From the NCBI GenBank assembly GCA_947174735.1, contig CAMWKC010000033.1:1-13071 (forward strand): a DNA stretch of 13,071 nucleotides, given 5' to 3'. This document shows, in pieces, positions 1 through 7,110 of the stretch (its first letter is position 1; the number at the start of each line of letters is the position of its first letter). The notes under the pieces are model-generated. The model had not been told where the DNA came from. It did not search any database and worked only from the letters and a program-made list of their open reading frames with translations. The position numbers and the translations under genes were made by a program. This DNA comes from an uncultured Porphyromonadaceae bacterium (GTDB lineage Bacteria; Bacteroidota; Bacteroidia; Bacteroidales; Muribaculaceae).

Positions 1-1
1 T

Positions 2-649
2 CTTCAGCTTGAAGAAAGTAGTGTAGCCGTTGGTGTACCTTTGGTTCTTGAGGGCCTAACCGATCTCTTTGATTTCGCCCTTGACCGTCCTGCTGAAGTT
101 GACCTCAATGTCTCTGCAAAGTGGAATGATACCACCGCATGTCTTGATATTGATGTTGAAGGCGGTTGCGTAAATGAGACGCCACCGGCTGCGGCCAACC
201 GTATCACTGTCTACGTACTTGAGAACGACATCAACACTCCCATGCAGTCAGGCGGTGACGCCGATTATATGCAGCAGCACGTAATACGTGCCTACAATGC
301 TACATGGGGTGAGGATATCGACTGGCAGAGTAACGGCCGCTTCAATTATTCCGTTTCTCTTTCTCTCCCTGACAATATTGTACGCGAGAATATGGAGGTT
401 GTAGGTGTTATTTCCTACTATACTCCGGCCGACGCATTGAATTGTGCTGTAAGCAACACTGCCCGCGCTCCCCGTATCAACTGGGAAGGTGATTCTTCTG
501 TAAGTCTCTTACCCACAGAAAATATTGCTACCGAAGTCTGCTATGATCTTCTCGGTACACCTGTCTCTCCCGATGCAAAAGGCATCGTCATCAAAGTGCG
601 TACACATTCCGACGGCACACAATCCGTCATAAAGACTCTCAACCGCTGA
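2..649 (+). CDS. Omp28-like outer-surface protein, C-terminal part (5' truncated by window edge)
   Basis: The frame is open from the first bases of the window, so this is the last ~215 residues of a longer protein ending at TGA 647-649. The central stretch resembles the Omp28-related family of Bacteroidetes surface proteins: an ITVYVLENDI strand, a glycine-rich segment followed by HVIRAYNATWGE, then a strand pair ending in MEVVGVISYY. The last ~35 residues (VCYDLLGTPVSPDAKGIVIK, then a basic end) look like the short C-terminal tail common on secreted Bacteroidales proteins. Omp28-family proteins are exported and surface-associated; the ligand is unknown. The signal peptide and N-terminal domain lie outside the window. 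A hairpin terminator follows about 55 bp after the stop. Family assignment is by recognised sequence pattern only. Confidence 0.72.
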   Translation, partial: LQLEESSVAVGVPLVLEGLTDLFDFALDRPAEVDLNVSAKWNDTTACLDIDVEGGCVNETPPAAANRITVYVLENDINTPMQSGGDADYMQQHVIRAYNATWGEDIDWQSNGRFNYSVSLSLPDNIVRENMEVVGVISYYTPADALNCAVSNTARAPRINWEGDSSVSLLPTENIATEVCYDLLGTPVSPDAKGIVIKVRTHSDGTQSVIKTLNR

Positions 650-703
650 TTCTTTTAAAGGAAACTGTATCATAATTGAGACTGTATTATAACCTGCTAT
701 GCG

Positions 704-760
704 AGAGTGGGTAGAAGTAATTTAAATGCCATTTATCTTGCTTCTTCCCACTCTTTTTTT
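704..760 (+). terminator. Intrinsic terminator of the Omp28-like gene, inside the 3' end of the nuclease gene
   Basis: Arms 704-717 and 741-754 are complementary over 14 bp with one mismatch, and a run of seven T follows at 754-760. This is the form of a Rho-independent terminator for plus-strand transcription. The right arm and T-tract encode the last residues of the convergent gene (stop at 733-735), so the signal overlaps coding sequence. On the minus strand the hairpin is not followed by a T-tract, so it should act in one direction only. Confidence 0.65.
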
Positions 761-1731
761 ACGCGCTCCACTTCTTCAATCAGCTGCTGCTCAGTAGGGA
801 GAAACAACTGATATTTGGATGTCATTATAGTACTATTATCGGCTGGAAGAGTCATCTTTACCAACGTATCGTTTTTGGCGGTGCAAAGTAATATTCCGAT
901 AGTGGGATTCTCTTCAGGGAGCTTCTCATAACGGTCATAATAATTCACATACATCTGGAGTTGACCTAAATCCTGATGTGTGGCTTTCCCTGTTTTTAGT
1001 TCAAGAATTACAAATCGGCGGGCAATTCGATTGTAAAAAACCAAGTCAATAAAGAATTCATCATCCTCAATCTGAATGCGTTTTTGCCGAGCTACGAAAG
1101 TAAAACCATTTCCTAATTCAAGCATAAACTCTTGAAGATGGTTTATAAGTTCAGTTTCCAAATCGCTTTCATAATAATGCGTCTTCTTTTCAAGTCCGAG
1201 AAATTCTAATACCATTGGATCTTTGACAATTTCCTGTGGTGTTTCTGGCAACTTCTCTTTGCGAGCCATTGCTAGCACAGCTTTCTTATCATTGCTCAAA
1301 AGCAAACGCTCATAAAGCATAGAATTAATCTGGCGTTGCAGCTGACGGGCTGTCCAACAATTATTGGCCGTCTCCAATTCATAATACTCTCTCTTGTCTT
1401 TATCGGCAATCTGAATAAGAGTGCGATATTGAGTCCAATTGAATTGTGAACGCAGTGCGTTCACTTTTGGATAAGCTAAATAAAACTGTCGAGCAAAATT
1501 TAATTGACGAAAGCTAAAACCACTTCCGAATTCAGGTTCGATCTCTTTGGCAAGGTTTTTTATAAGACCTTTGCCATATTCTGCACGTGAATGGCCATTC
1601 TGTTCTTCCTCAACAATGCGACGGCCTATCTGCCAATACATCTGAACCCGGCAAAAATCGACTGAACGCACAGCATTAGTACGTGCCGATTCAATAATTG
1701 AACGTATTTCGGTGACTAAAGATTTCATCAT
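733..1731 (-). CDS. YhcG-family PD-(D/E)XK nuclease domain protein (DUF1016)
   Basis: A 332-residue protein with the two-part layout of the YhcG/DUF1016 family. The N-terminal helical domain (about 10-145) contains MYWQIGRRIVEEEQ and a SFRQLNFARQFY segment, and is thought to bind DNA or partner proteins. The C-terminal domain (about 170-325) is a PD-(D/E)XK nuclease fold with D229 in FFIDLVFYN and the E244-L-K246 motif in VILELKTGKA, followed by the usual GQLQMYVNYYD helix. The catalytic triad looks complete, so the nuclease may be active. ATG 1731 is used; the second Met (residue 2) is equally possible. The family is often found near restriction-modification and mobile loci, but here it stands alone with no methylase or transposase beside it. 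Its biological role is not established. Confidence 0.88.
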   Translation of the reverse strand: MMKSLVTEIRSIIESARTNAVRSVDFCRVQMYWQIGRRIVEEEQNGHSRAEYGKGLIKNLAKEIEPEFGSGFSFRQLNFARQFYLAYPKVNALRSQFNWTQYRTLIQIADKDKREYYELETANNCWTARQLQRQINSMLYERLLLSNDKKAVLAMARKEKLPETPQEIVKDPMVLEFLGLEKKTHYYESDLETELINHLQEFMLELGNGFTFVARQKRIQIEDDEFFIDLVFYNRIARRFVILELKTGKATHQDLGQLQMYVNYYDRYEKLPEENPTIGILLCTAKNDTLVKMTLPADNSTIMTSKYQLFLPTEQQLIEEVERVKKEWEEAR

Positions 1732-2016
1732 ATTTCGAAAATTAGGGATTAAAGTGCAAAAGTGATGTCGATCTAAAGAACTATGAGATCAGTAAGAGTT
1801 TATGTCGGCTTTTTAAAAGAGATGTGTCTGAACCGAGTTCACTCAAATCTGTAGACCTCACAGATGACGGCGCAAATTTAATGAATTTATCCCATAGCTT
1901 CGTAACATGACGGAATATTTTAGTAATTTTGGAATGTAACCAGACGAGGAATTAGTTGTTCCTCGACAGAGTTCTGTGATATTTAAGTATTGCTGACCAA
2001 TTCGAGATGTCTGTGT
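1732..2016. other. Intergenic region between nuclease and pseudokinase genes
   Basis: These 285 bp have no convincing ORF. CAAATTTA at 1873-1880 is a perfect TAnnTTTG -7 box on the minus strand, about 140 bp upstream of the nuclease start, but no TTG-like -33 box lies 19-20 bp further upstream, so it is only a weak promoter candidate. A 7-bp perfect hairpin (arms 1945-1951 and 1959-1965) lies downstream of the pseudokinase stop; it lacks a T-tract on either strand and is not called a terminator. Nothing else is recognised. Confidence 0.4.
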
Positions 2017-3021
2017 TTAATTCCAGTTCGTACTGTTGTCGTCGGATTGTGATTTTTTATCTTCCTGTTTCTGTATAATTTCCTGTTTATTTTGTTCCTC
2101 ACTACTTGGGAAATATATCTCTTCTTGTGGGGTAGTCTTTTTCTTTACTATAAGCTTGCTTATACGATGCTTAAACAGATCTATTGACTTATGCCGTTCG
2201 AATGGTTCTTCTTTTAATGCTTTACACATAAAGTGCTTCAGCATTTTCTCAAAATTATCATTTATCTTGAGCAGCATAGCTTCACGAAACAGCTTATTAT
2301 CATTTCTTTCTAAAATTTCACAATCAGGATACCCCAGCAGAATCAGTGCGAAAATCATGCCTAAAGAGTATATATCGGAACGGTAACTATAATCATTATC
2401 GTATGTTTCAGGTGCACGGAAATGAGGGTCAAGTGTAGAAGCATCTACTCTTTTACCTCCAACTCCTGAAAATCCCAGATTACTGAGACCGGTGACATAT
2501 ATATCTTTAATATAATCTGTAGCCGGATCCTGTATAACCAATATATTGTCAGGTGAAAGATTATAAACCCCGCTTCCCCGTGTAAACATTATGATTTTTT
2601 CAAGTAAATCCCCCAGAATTTTCAGAACATGTACAGCCTCTCTCGGAGTACGTCCGCTATGCCATTTCATAATGTCAGCCAGTGTTTTGGCATATATGTG
2701 TTCCTGTTTCACCCAAGCTAATCGATGACCTTCATATTCATCATATCCATAACCTATTAATTTGGGCAACCCGGGTAAATCCTGATTATGGGCAAGGAAA
2801 TCAATTTCAGTTATAAGAGTTACATCAGTCCACCCCACTTTGTTAGCGCCGAGATTAAACGGAGCCGAGTCCAAGTCATATACAATAAGTATATATGGAT
2901 AGCCCTTACCATCCATACAACGATACACCTCTCTCTTACCGTCATGATGGGTGCTGAGTTTACGTACTATATCTAAATCAATAAAACTTGTACCAGGTTT
3001 AAGAAGACTTTTTCTTTCCAT
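2017..3021 (-). CDS. Protein-kinase-fold protein, predicted pseudokinase
   Basis: A 334-residue protein with the Ser/Thr kinase fold but lacking the catalytic motifs. Fold markers remain: LSPDN at 155-159 in the catalytic-loop position, FRAPET at 201-206 (the APE motif), and SDIYSLGMIFALILLGYP at 215-232 (subdomain IX). The HRD triad is replaced by V152-Y153-N154, so the catalytic Asp is Asn; the loop Lys is S156; DFG is replaced by G178-L179-S180; and no lysine occurs between residues 39 and 61, where the ATP-anchoring VAIK lysine belongs. A glycine-rich loop is not evident. The last ~40 residues are charged and low in complexity. No membrane segment is visible, so it is probably cytoplasmic. 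It should not phosphorylate by the usual mechanism; a scaffolding or ligand-binding role is possible. It is transcribed away from the LytS/LytTR genes. Confidence 0.75.
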   Translation of the reverse strand: MERKSLLKPGTSFIDLDIVRKLSTHHDGKREVYRCMDGKGYPYILIVYDLDSAPFNLGANKVGWTDVTLITEIDFLAHNQDLPGLPKLIGYGYDEYEGHRLAWVKQEHIYAKTLADIMKWHSGRTPREAVHVLKILGDLLEKIIMFTRGSGVYNLSPDNILVIQDPATDYIKDIYVTGLSNLGFSGVGGKRVDASTLDPHFRAPETYDNDYSYRSDIYSLGMIFALILLGYPDCEILERNDNKLFREAMLLKINDNFEKMLKHFMCKALKEEPFERHKSIDLFKHRISKLIVKKKTTPQEEIYFPSSEEQNKQEIIQKQEDKKSQSDDNSTNWN

Positions 3022-3275
3022 ATTTCTTATTTATAAATTCTTACTGTCCACTAAAATTCGAATAGTTTATAAGATTTCCTTGGTAGGAGTCTGCCCTTTA
3101 GTTTGTATTAGCCAAAACATAGGACTAAATATAGCCAAAAATACTAATTTTTTCGTACAGTTGATATATAACAGCTAATAAAATCGCTTGATTATGAGAA
3201 AATATTAGAAATAGGCCGTAATAAGCACCGACCATATTACGTCCATAGCGCTCGACTATTGCCAGCTCCTAAATA
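3022..3275. other. AT-rich divergent intergenic region with a LytTR-like repeat
   Basis: This region separates the divergent pseudokinase and histidine-kinase genes and is strongly AT-rich. ACAGTTGAT at 3157-3165 fits the LytTR-regulator consensus [TA][AC][CA]GTTN[AG][TG] at every position, and ACAGCTAAT at 3171-3179 fits at eight of nine, in direct orientation with a 14-bp period. A 7-bp inverted repeat (3217-3223 and 3235-3241) flanks an 11-base loop. A minus-strand TATTTTTG (3136-3143) could be a -7 box for the pseudokinase gene but has no good -33 partner. No clear promoter for the plus-strand operon was found. Confidence 0.35.
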
Positions 3276-4361
3276 GTGGGTTCAATTAAGTTAAAAATTG
3301 AGATAAAATGTGAGGGCATTGAAAATAAATGGTTAAATTTGCGGCATAAGGGAGGTAAATTTGTAGAAGTGACAACTTTTAAACGTTATATAAAGACTTT
3401 TGGAATAATGGCAGGGGTGACTGTCATATATGTCATTTTTTTCCTGTTTTTTTATTTTTGGATGATGTATGACACTCCTATGCCTAATCCTCCTATGGTT
3501 ATGGTAGTGATCATCGCCAAAAATTTTTGTCCGATATTTACGTTGGTAGTTATCAACTATTTTATTGTTTATCATTTTCGTCTGTCTACACCACATTGGG
3601 TAAAGTTTTTAATTGACTTTATTCTTTCAGTCGCAGCATTGATATGTGTTGACCTTTTTATTACATTTACTTCCCACAGACCTGTTGAATGGGCAGGAAC
3701 ATTTTTCAGTGATATAATAATTTTTATTGCAATGGAGAACTTATATTCTGAAAAAAAATCCAGAATGGCATTACGCACTCAGGCTATGACACGTCACGAG
3801 CTGATGCATTATAAATATGAAGCCCTGAAAGCCCAGTTTGATCCTCACTTTTTGTTTAATTCTCTGAACATACTCTATTCATTTATACCTGTTAACCCTG
3901 TAAAATCACAGCAGTATGTGTTAAAGTTATCTCAGATCTACAGATATATTCTTGATAAGGGAGATAAAAATGAAGTCACAGTGAGGGAAGAAATAAATTT
4001 TATACAATCATACATAGAGATTCTTTGCATACGTTACAACGATTCATTTAAGGTGGATATTCATAATATTGAACCGTATTATGATCGAAAGATTATACCG
4101 TTTACTCTTTAGATATTATTGGAGAATGTAGTGAAACATAACATAATTTCGGCCTCCGCACCGATGACTATAAATATTAACGGTCATGAAAATTATGTTG
4201 AAGTGAGTAATCCTATCGTACCGAAAATTCAAAATAACGAGACACGAACCGAGACACGAATCGGAATCAACTACCTTACGAAACTTTATAAAAGTTATCG
4301 ACGCCAATTTCGTATTGAATCTGACGGGGTACGCTTCACTGCTATTCTTCCTTATCTATAA
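3276..4361 (+). pseudogene. LytS-type sensor histidine kinase interrupted by an in-frame amber codon
   Basis: The N-terminal half has about four membrane segments (near residues 42-63, 76-98, 108-130 and 140-155), then the LytS-family His_kinase core with H191 in QFDPHFLFNSLN. The frame meets TAG at 4110-4112 after PFTL. In the same frame it continues as ILLENVVKHN, the N-box of the ATP-binding domain, then VSNPIVPK and a C-terminal DGVRFTAILPYL, ending at TAA 4359-4361. Relatives usually read PFTLQ followed by LLEN, so the change is most simply CAG to TAG. The G-box is also abnormal: R-I-G-I-N-Y-L in place of GIGLxNL, beside a 12-bp tandem duplication. The truncated 278-residue product would keep the membrane part and phospho-acceptor His but lose ATP binding. 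GTG 3276 is the longest start; GTG 3369 is an alternative. The response-regulator gene follows after 13 bp. Confidence 0.8.
4238..4261 (+). repeat. 12-bp tandem duplication in the histidine-kinase G-box region
   Basis: Two adjacent copies, 4238-4249 and 4250-4261, are identical except for the last base. They encode two successive E-T-R-containing tetrads just before the degenerate R-I-G-I-N-Y-L G-box. The duplication keeps the reading frame, and looks like a replication-slippage insertion of four residues. Confidence 0.6.
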
Positions 4362-4374
4362 ATTCAGGACACAA

Positions 4375-5145
4375 ATGACATACGCAATAGTTGAAGATGA
4401 GTTTTTATGCCAGAATCACCTTGGCAAAATATTAGCTGCCCTGCGCCCATCTTGGCAGCTGCTCTTTATGGCTGAAACAGTTGCGTCAACCGTAGAGCAA
4501 CTTAATTCTGTTGGTGTCCCGGACATTATGTTTCTTGATATTGAACTGAGCGATGGGAAGAGTTTTGAGATATTTAACCGTTATCCTCTGAATATCCCGG
4601 TAGTTTTTACCACTGCGTTTGATTCATATTGTCTTCAGGCATTTAAAGTGAACAGCATAGATTATATCTTGAAACCTGTGACAACAGATGCGGTGCTTGG
4701 AGCAATATTGAAGTTTGAGAATTCTCCGCTTACACAAGAGTCCAGAATCTCCCGTAATTCTCTGTTCAAGAACTTGGGCCAACCCACGTTGAGATCTACA
4801 AGAATACTGACTTCTGTCAAAGATTCATACAGTTTTGTCAACTCTCAGGACATAGCATGGATAGAGTGTGAAGACAAATGCGTATTTCTGATTACTAAAG
4901 ACGGACTCAGGCACCTTACCACTTTTACTACTTTAAATGAGGTGGAGGAAATTGTGCCGGATGAGCGTTTCTTTCGTGTGACACGCAGCGTGGTAGTAGC
5001 AATAGATTCAATAACGGGAGTGTCAAAATCATTTAATTATCGGCTTACAGTAACGTTGAAAGCAGGTAATCACACATGCCGGTTGAATGTAAGTGCTGCC
5101 CGACGAAAAGATTTTCTGTTATGGTTCGGTCTCGGCAAGGTTTGA
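4375..5145 (+). CDS. LytTR-family response regulator
   Basis: A 256-residue regulator with an N-terminal receiver domain (about 1-115) and a C-terminal LytTR DNA-binding domain (about 145-250). Receiver residues are intact: acidic pair E7-D8 in YAIVEDEF, phospho-acceptor D55 in IMFLDIEL, T79/T80 in VFTTAFD, and K100 in YILKPV. The LytTR part shows the family's ILTSVKDSYSFVNSQDIAWIE start and a FFRVTRSVVVAIDSI core. ATG 4375 is chosen because it gives the canonical receiver start and has AGGA at 4366-4369; an upstream in-frame extension to 4315 would overlap the kinase gene. It lies 13 bp after the kinase frame, as expected for a co-transcribed pair. With its kinase disrupted it may be orphaned, or phosphorylated by another kinase. 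It probably activates nearby genes; ACAGTT-type motifs lie upstream of the next gene. Confidence 0.92.
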   Translation: MTYAIVEDEFLCQNHLGKILAALRPSWQLLFMAETVASTVEQLNSVGVPDIMFLDIELSDGKSFEIFNRYPLNIPVVFTTAFDSYCLQAFKVNSIDYILKPVTTDAVLGAILKFENSPLTQESRISRNSLFKNLGQPTLRSTRILTSVKDSYSFVNSQDIAWIECEDKCVFLITKDGLRHLTTFTTLNEVEEIVPDERFFRVTRSVVVAIDSITGVSKSFNYRLTVTLKAGNHTCRLNVSAARRKDFLLWFGLGKV

Positions 5146-5168
5146 TTTATAATTCGCGACTTATTTTA

Positions 5169-5188
5169 ACAGTTTAAGTCAGTATTTT
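5169..5188 (+). promoter_or_regulatory. Candidate LytTR-type repeat upstream of the secreted-protein promoter
   Basis: ACAGTTTAAG (5169-5178) is followed directly by TCAGTATTTT (5179-5188), giving two CAGT cores exactly 10 bp apart. The first fits eight of nine positions of the LytTR consensus. The pair lies just after the response-regulator gene and ends about 20 bp before the proposed -33 box, a suitable activator position. The match is short in an AT-rich region and could be chance. Confidence 0.3.
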
Positions 5189-5208
5189 GCCACTTTATCG
5201 TTTTTTTG

Positions 5209-5239
5209 ATTGAATTATATAATAATTTATATAAATTTG
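5209..5239 (+). promoter_or_regulatory. Bacteroides-type promoter for the secreted-protein gene
   Basis: ATTG at 5209-5212 (-33 box, one base off TTTG) is separated by 19 bp from a perfect TAAATTTG -7 box at 5232-5239. Transcription would begin near 5244, leaving a leader of about 150 nt that contains a hairpin before the coding start. Confidence 0.6.
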
Positions 5240-5320
5240 CGGAGTACTTAGCTCTGGATACTTAACTTTACTTCTATTTTTGAGTATTTTGTACGGTTTG
5301 CCATAATATTAATAATACAT

Positions 5321-5358
5321 CGACACATACAAATTTACGGATTCTTATGTATGCGTCG
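5321..5358 (+). promoter_or_regulatory. 5' leader hairpin whose loop can pair with the start-codon region
   Basis: Arms 5321-5330 and 5349-5358 form a 10-bp stem with one A-C mismatch around an 18-nt loop. Loop bases 5341-5348 are complementary to 5383-5390, which overlaps the first ATG, and loop bases 5339-5345 are complementary to 5375-5381. The two pairings use the same loop bases and so exclude each other. This could influence translation initiation, but no known riboswitch family is recognised. Confidence 0.35.
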
Positions 5359-5394
5359 GACAACTAACAATTAGAGAATCCTATAAGAATGCTT

Positions 5395-7035
5395 ATGAAA
5401 AAATCTACAATTCTTGCACTTGGCTCAATGTTATTGTTGCCGGGAATGATGTCGGCAACAGATTTCACGATGTCAAGAGTCCCATTTAAGGCAGCTCCGC
5501 AGAGAGAAGCTCAGGAGACTGGAACAACTGCGGAAACCAGAACCGTGACAGATCTTATCTGGCAGGCTCCCGAAGGGAAAAACCTCAAACTCGAGCGTTC
5601 CGGAATTACGTTTCCGCTAAGCGGTGCACCGTTCTGGTATGACAATACTCCTGCCAATATGGTGGTTTGTGATAACGGAGACGTGTACCTTCAGGCAGTA
5701 TTTTTCAGCTATGCTGAAGCTACTTATATAGTGGGTCATCAAGAGGGTGACAAGATTACTTTCGAGCTTCCCCAGACAGTTGTTGACATTGATTACGGCG
5801 GTGGTTATACATATACTCTTAATGCTACCCTCGGGCAGTTTGACGAGGCATCATCTAATTTCGTGGCCGTCAACTCTGAATTGGCAGCTGAAGCAGGTTT
5901 TCCCGAAGTGGAGAATAAAATCGTGATGACAGTTGACGACAACGGAGTCTATACCTATGACTCAGGACTCAAGGTTGAAGACGGAGTACTTACTGTAGAG
6001 AACGGCGACATCATATTGTGTATGTGTTATGCAGACAACGGCTATTGGGCCGGTCCGGCAGAGGTCAATATGACTATGAAACCTTTTGAGGGTAAACTTG
6101 TGACACCTCCGGCAGACCTTGAAACAGAGCCGATGGGAATGACATATAACAGCACAGGCCACATGGTTGAAGTAGGCTTTGCCGGTGATGAAGTATATTT
6201 CAAAGGTATTGTAGCTGACTATCCTGACTCATGGATTAAAGGCACAATTAATGGAGATGTAGTGAATATCCCTTCAACCCAGTATTTGGGAGAAAACTTC
6301 CGGCATGCATGTTTTGTATATTATGCCTCAGCATATTCTGACAAAGAAACAGGACTTATGACATATCTTGATTCGGCAGATTTTAGCTATGATGCTGATA
6401 CAAAGACATTCAAGGCTCCTGAAAATGTAGTGGGTCTGTTTAACGGTGCTTATGATTATGTTCATTTCATTGAGGAGTATGAGAATATGATGATACGTCC
6501 TCAGATTGCTGACCCCGCAATCACACTCAATGCTCCGTTTGACATAAATTATAATGACGAGGGCTACTATCCGTTTGTGGAGTTCAATTACTCTACTTTG
6601 AATAAGGATGGATATATGCTGAATCCTGAGAAACTGTATTATGTAATGTATGTTGACGGAGATGAATATACTTTCTATGCTGACGAATATTACACTCCTG
6701 AAGATATGACCTATGTGCCGGTATTATATAATGATTATTTCAACTTTATATCAGAGAATGGCACTGTAATGGTATATCTGAGCTTTGAAGCACCTGAGTC
6801 TTTAGGTTTCAAATTATGCTATGCGGATAAATCTGAAGACGGTGAAATCAGAGTATTAGGCGAATCTGAATTGGCAATGTATGTCAGCACCGGTGTAGAT
6901 ATTACAAAAGATAATGTAAATTCGGATGCTGAAACTATCTACTATGACATGCTGGGTCGCAGGGTTACACACCCCGCTAAGGGAGACCTGCTGATAGAAC
7001 GCTGTGGTAATAAAGCCCGTAAGATAATTTTCTGA
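5395..7035 (+). CDS. Large secreted protein of unknown function with Bacteroidales C-terminal tail
   Basis: A ~546-residue exported protein. ATG 5395 (MKKSTILALGSMLLLPGMMSA) gives a clean signal peptide; ATG 5389 would add two residues. The mature part is acidic, rich in Tyr, Asp and Gly, and looks all-beta. A central segment (near DEVYFKGIVADYPDSWIKGT, then a T/S-x-QYLGENF motif) resembles units in other secreted Bacteroidales proteins of unknown role. The end, YYDMLGRRVTHPAKGDLLIE followed by a basic KARKIIF, matches the common Bacteroidales C-terminal tail and resembles the tail of the protein at 2-649. No catalytic motif or lipobox is seen, so it is probably released or surface-associated rather than a lipoprotein. 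It follows the LytTR regulator, has its own promoter, and is a plausible target of that regulator. No function is claimed. Confidence 0.82.
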   Translation: MKKSTILALGSMLLLPGMMSATDFTMSRVPFKAAPQREAQETGTTAETRTVTDLIWQAPEGKNLKLERSGITFPLSGAPFWYDNTPANMVVCDNGDVYLQAVFFSYAEATYIVGHQEGDKITFELPQTVVDIDYGGGYTYTLNATLGQFDEASSNFVAVNSELAAEAGFPEVENKIVMTVDDNGVYTYDSGLKVEDGVLTVENGDIILCMCYADNGYWAGPAEVNMTMKPFEGKLVTPPADLETEPMGMTYNSTGHMVEVGFAGDEVYFKGIVADYPDSWIKGTINGDVVNIPSTQYLGENFRHACFVYYASAYSDKETGLMTYLDSADFSYDADTKTFKAPENVVGLFNGAYDYVHFIEEYENMMIRPQIADPAITLNAPFDINYNDEGYYPFVEFNYSTLNKDGYMLNPEKLYYVMYVDGDEYTFYADEYYTPEDMTYVPVLYNDYFNFISENGTVMVYLSFEAPESLGFKLCYADKSEDGEIRVLGESELAMYVSTGVDITKDNVNSDAETIYYDMLGRRVTHPAKGDLLIERCGNKARKIIF

Positions 7036-7050
7036 TAGCATTATAATTAG

Positions 7051-7104
7051 AAATCCTCTTGAAGACAGGACTGTTTAAGGTCCTGCTTCAAGAGGATTTC
7101 TTTT
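7051..7104. terminator. Bidirectional terminator between convergent genes
   Basis: Arms 7051-7071 and 7080-7099 are complementary over 20 bp with a single bulged A, around an 8-base loop. On the plus strand CTTTT follows the stem; on the minus strand the stem, itself ending in TTT, is followed by CTAATTATAA. It lies 16 bp after the secreted-protein stop and 7 bp before the permease stop, and should end transcripts from both sides. Confidence 0.85.
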
Positions 7105-7110
7105 ATTCAG

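Noticed and set aside
733..1731. Part of a restriction-modification system
   Set aside because: YhcG-type genes often sit in such loci, but no methylase, specificity subunit or restriction gene is nearby.
1945..1965. Terminator of the pseudokinase gene
   Set aside because: The 7-bp stem is perfect but has no T-tract on either strand.
3217..3241. Inverted repeat as an operator for the kinase operon
   Set aside because: Only 7 bp per arm in an AT-rich region, with no promoter located relative to it; it is noted in the intergenic entry only.
3334..3363. Two TAAATTTG boxes (3334-3341 and 3356-3363) as kinase-operon promoters
   Set aside because: Neither has a TTTG box 19-20 bp upstream, and both fall within the longest reading of the kinase frame.
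4110..4112. Reassignment of TAG to glutamine in this genome
   Set aside because: The ATPase gene ends in TAG (11782-11784) at the natural C-terminus of its family, so TAG works as a stop here; the other genes use TAA or TGA. A local nonsense change is simpler. A suppressor tRNA cannot be excluded.
4119..4361. Downstream kinase fragment as a separate small gene starting at TTG 4119
   Set aside because: The TTG is the Leu of the N-box, the fragment has no start signal, and an ATP-binding domain alone beginning mid-helix is unlikely to be an independent gene.
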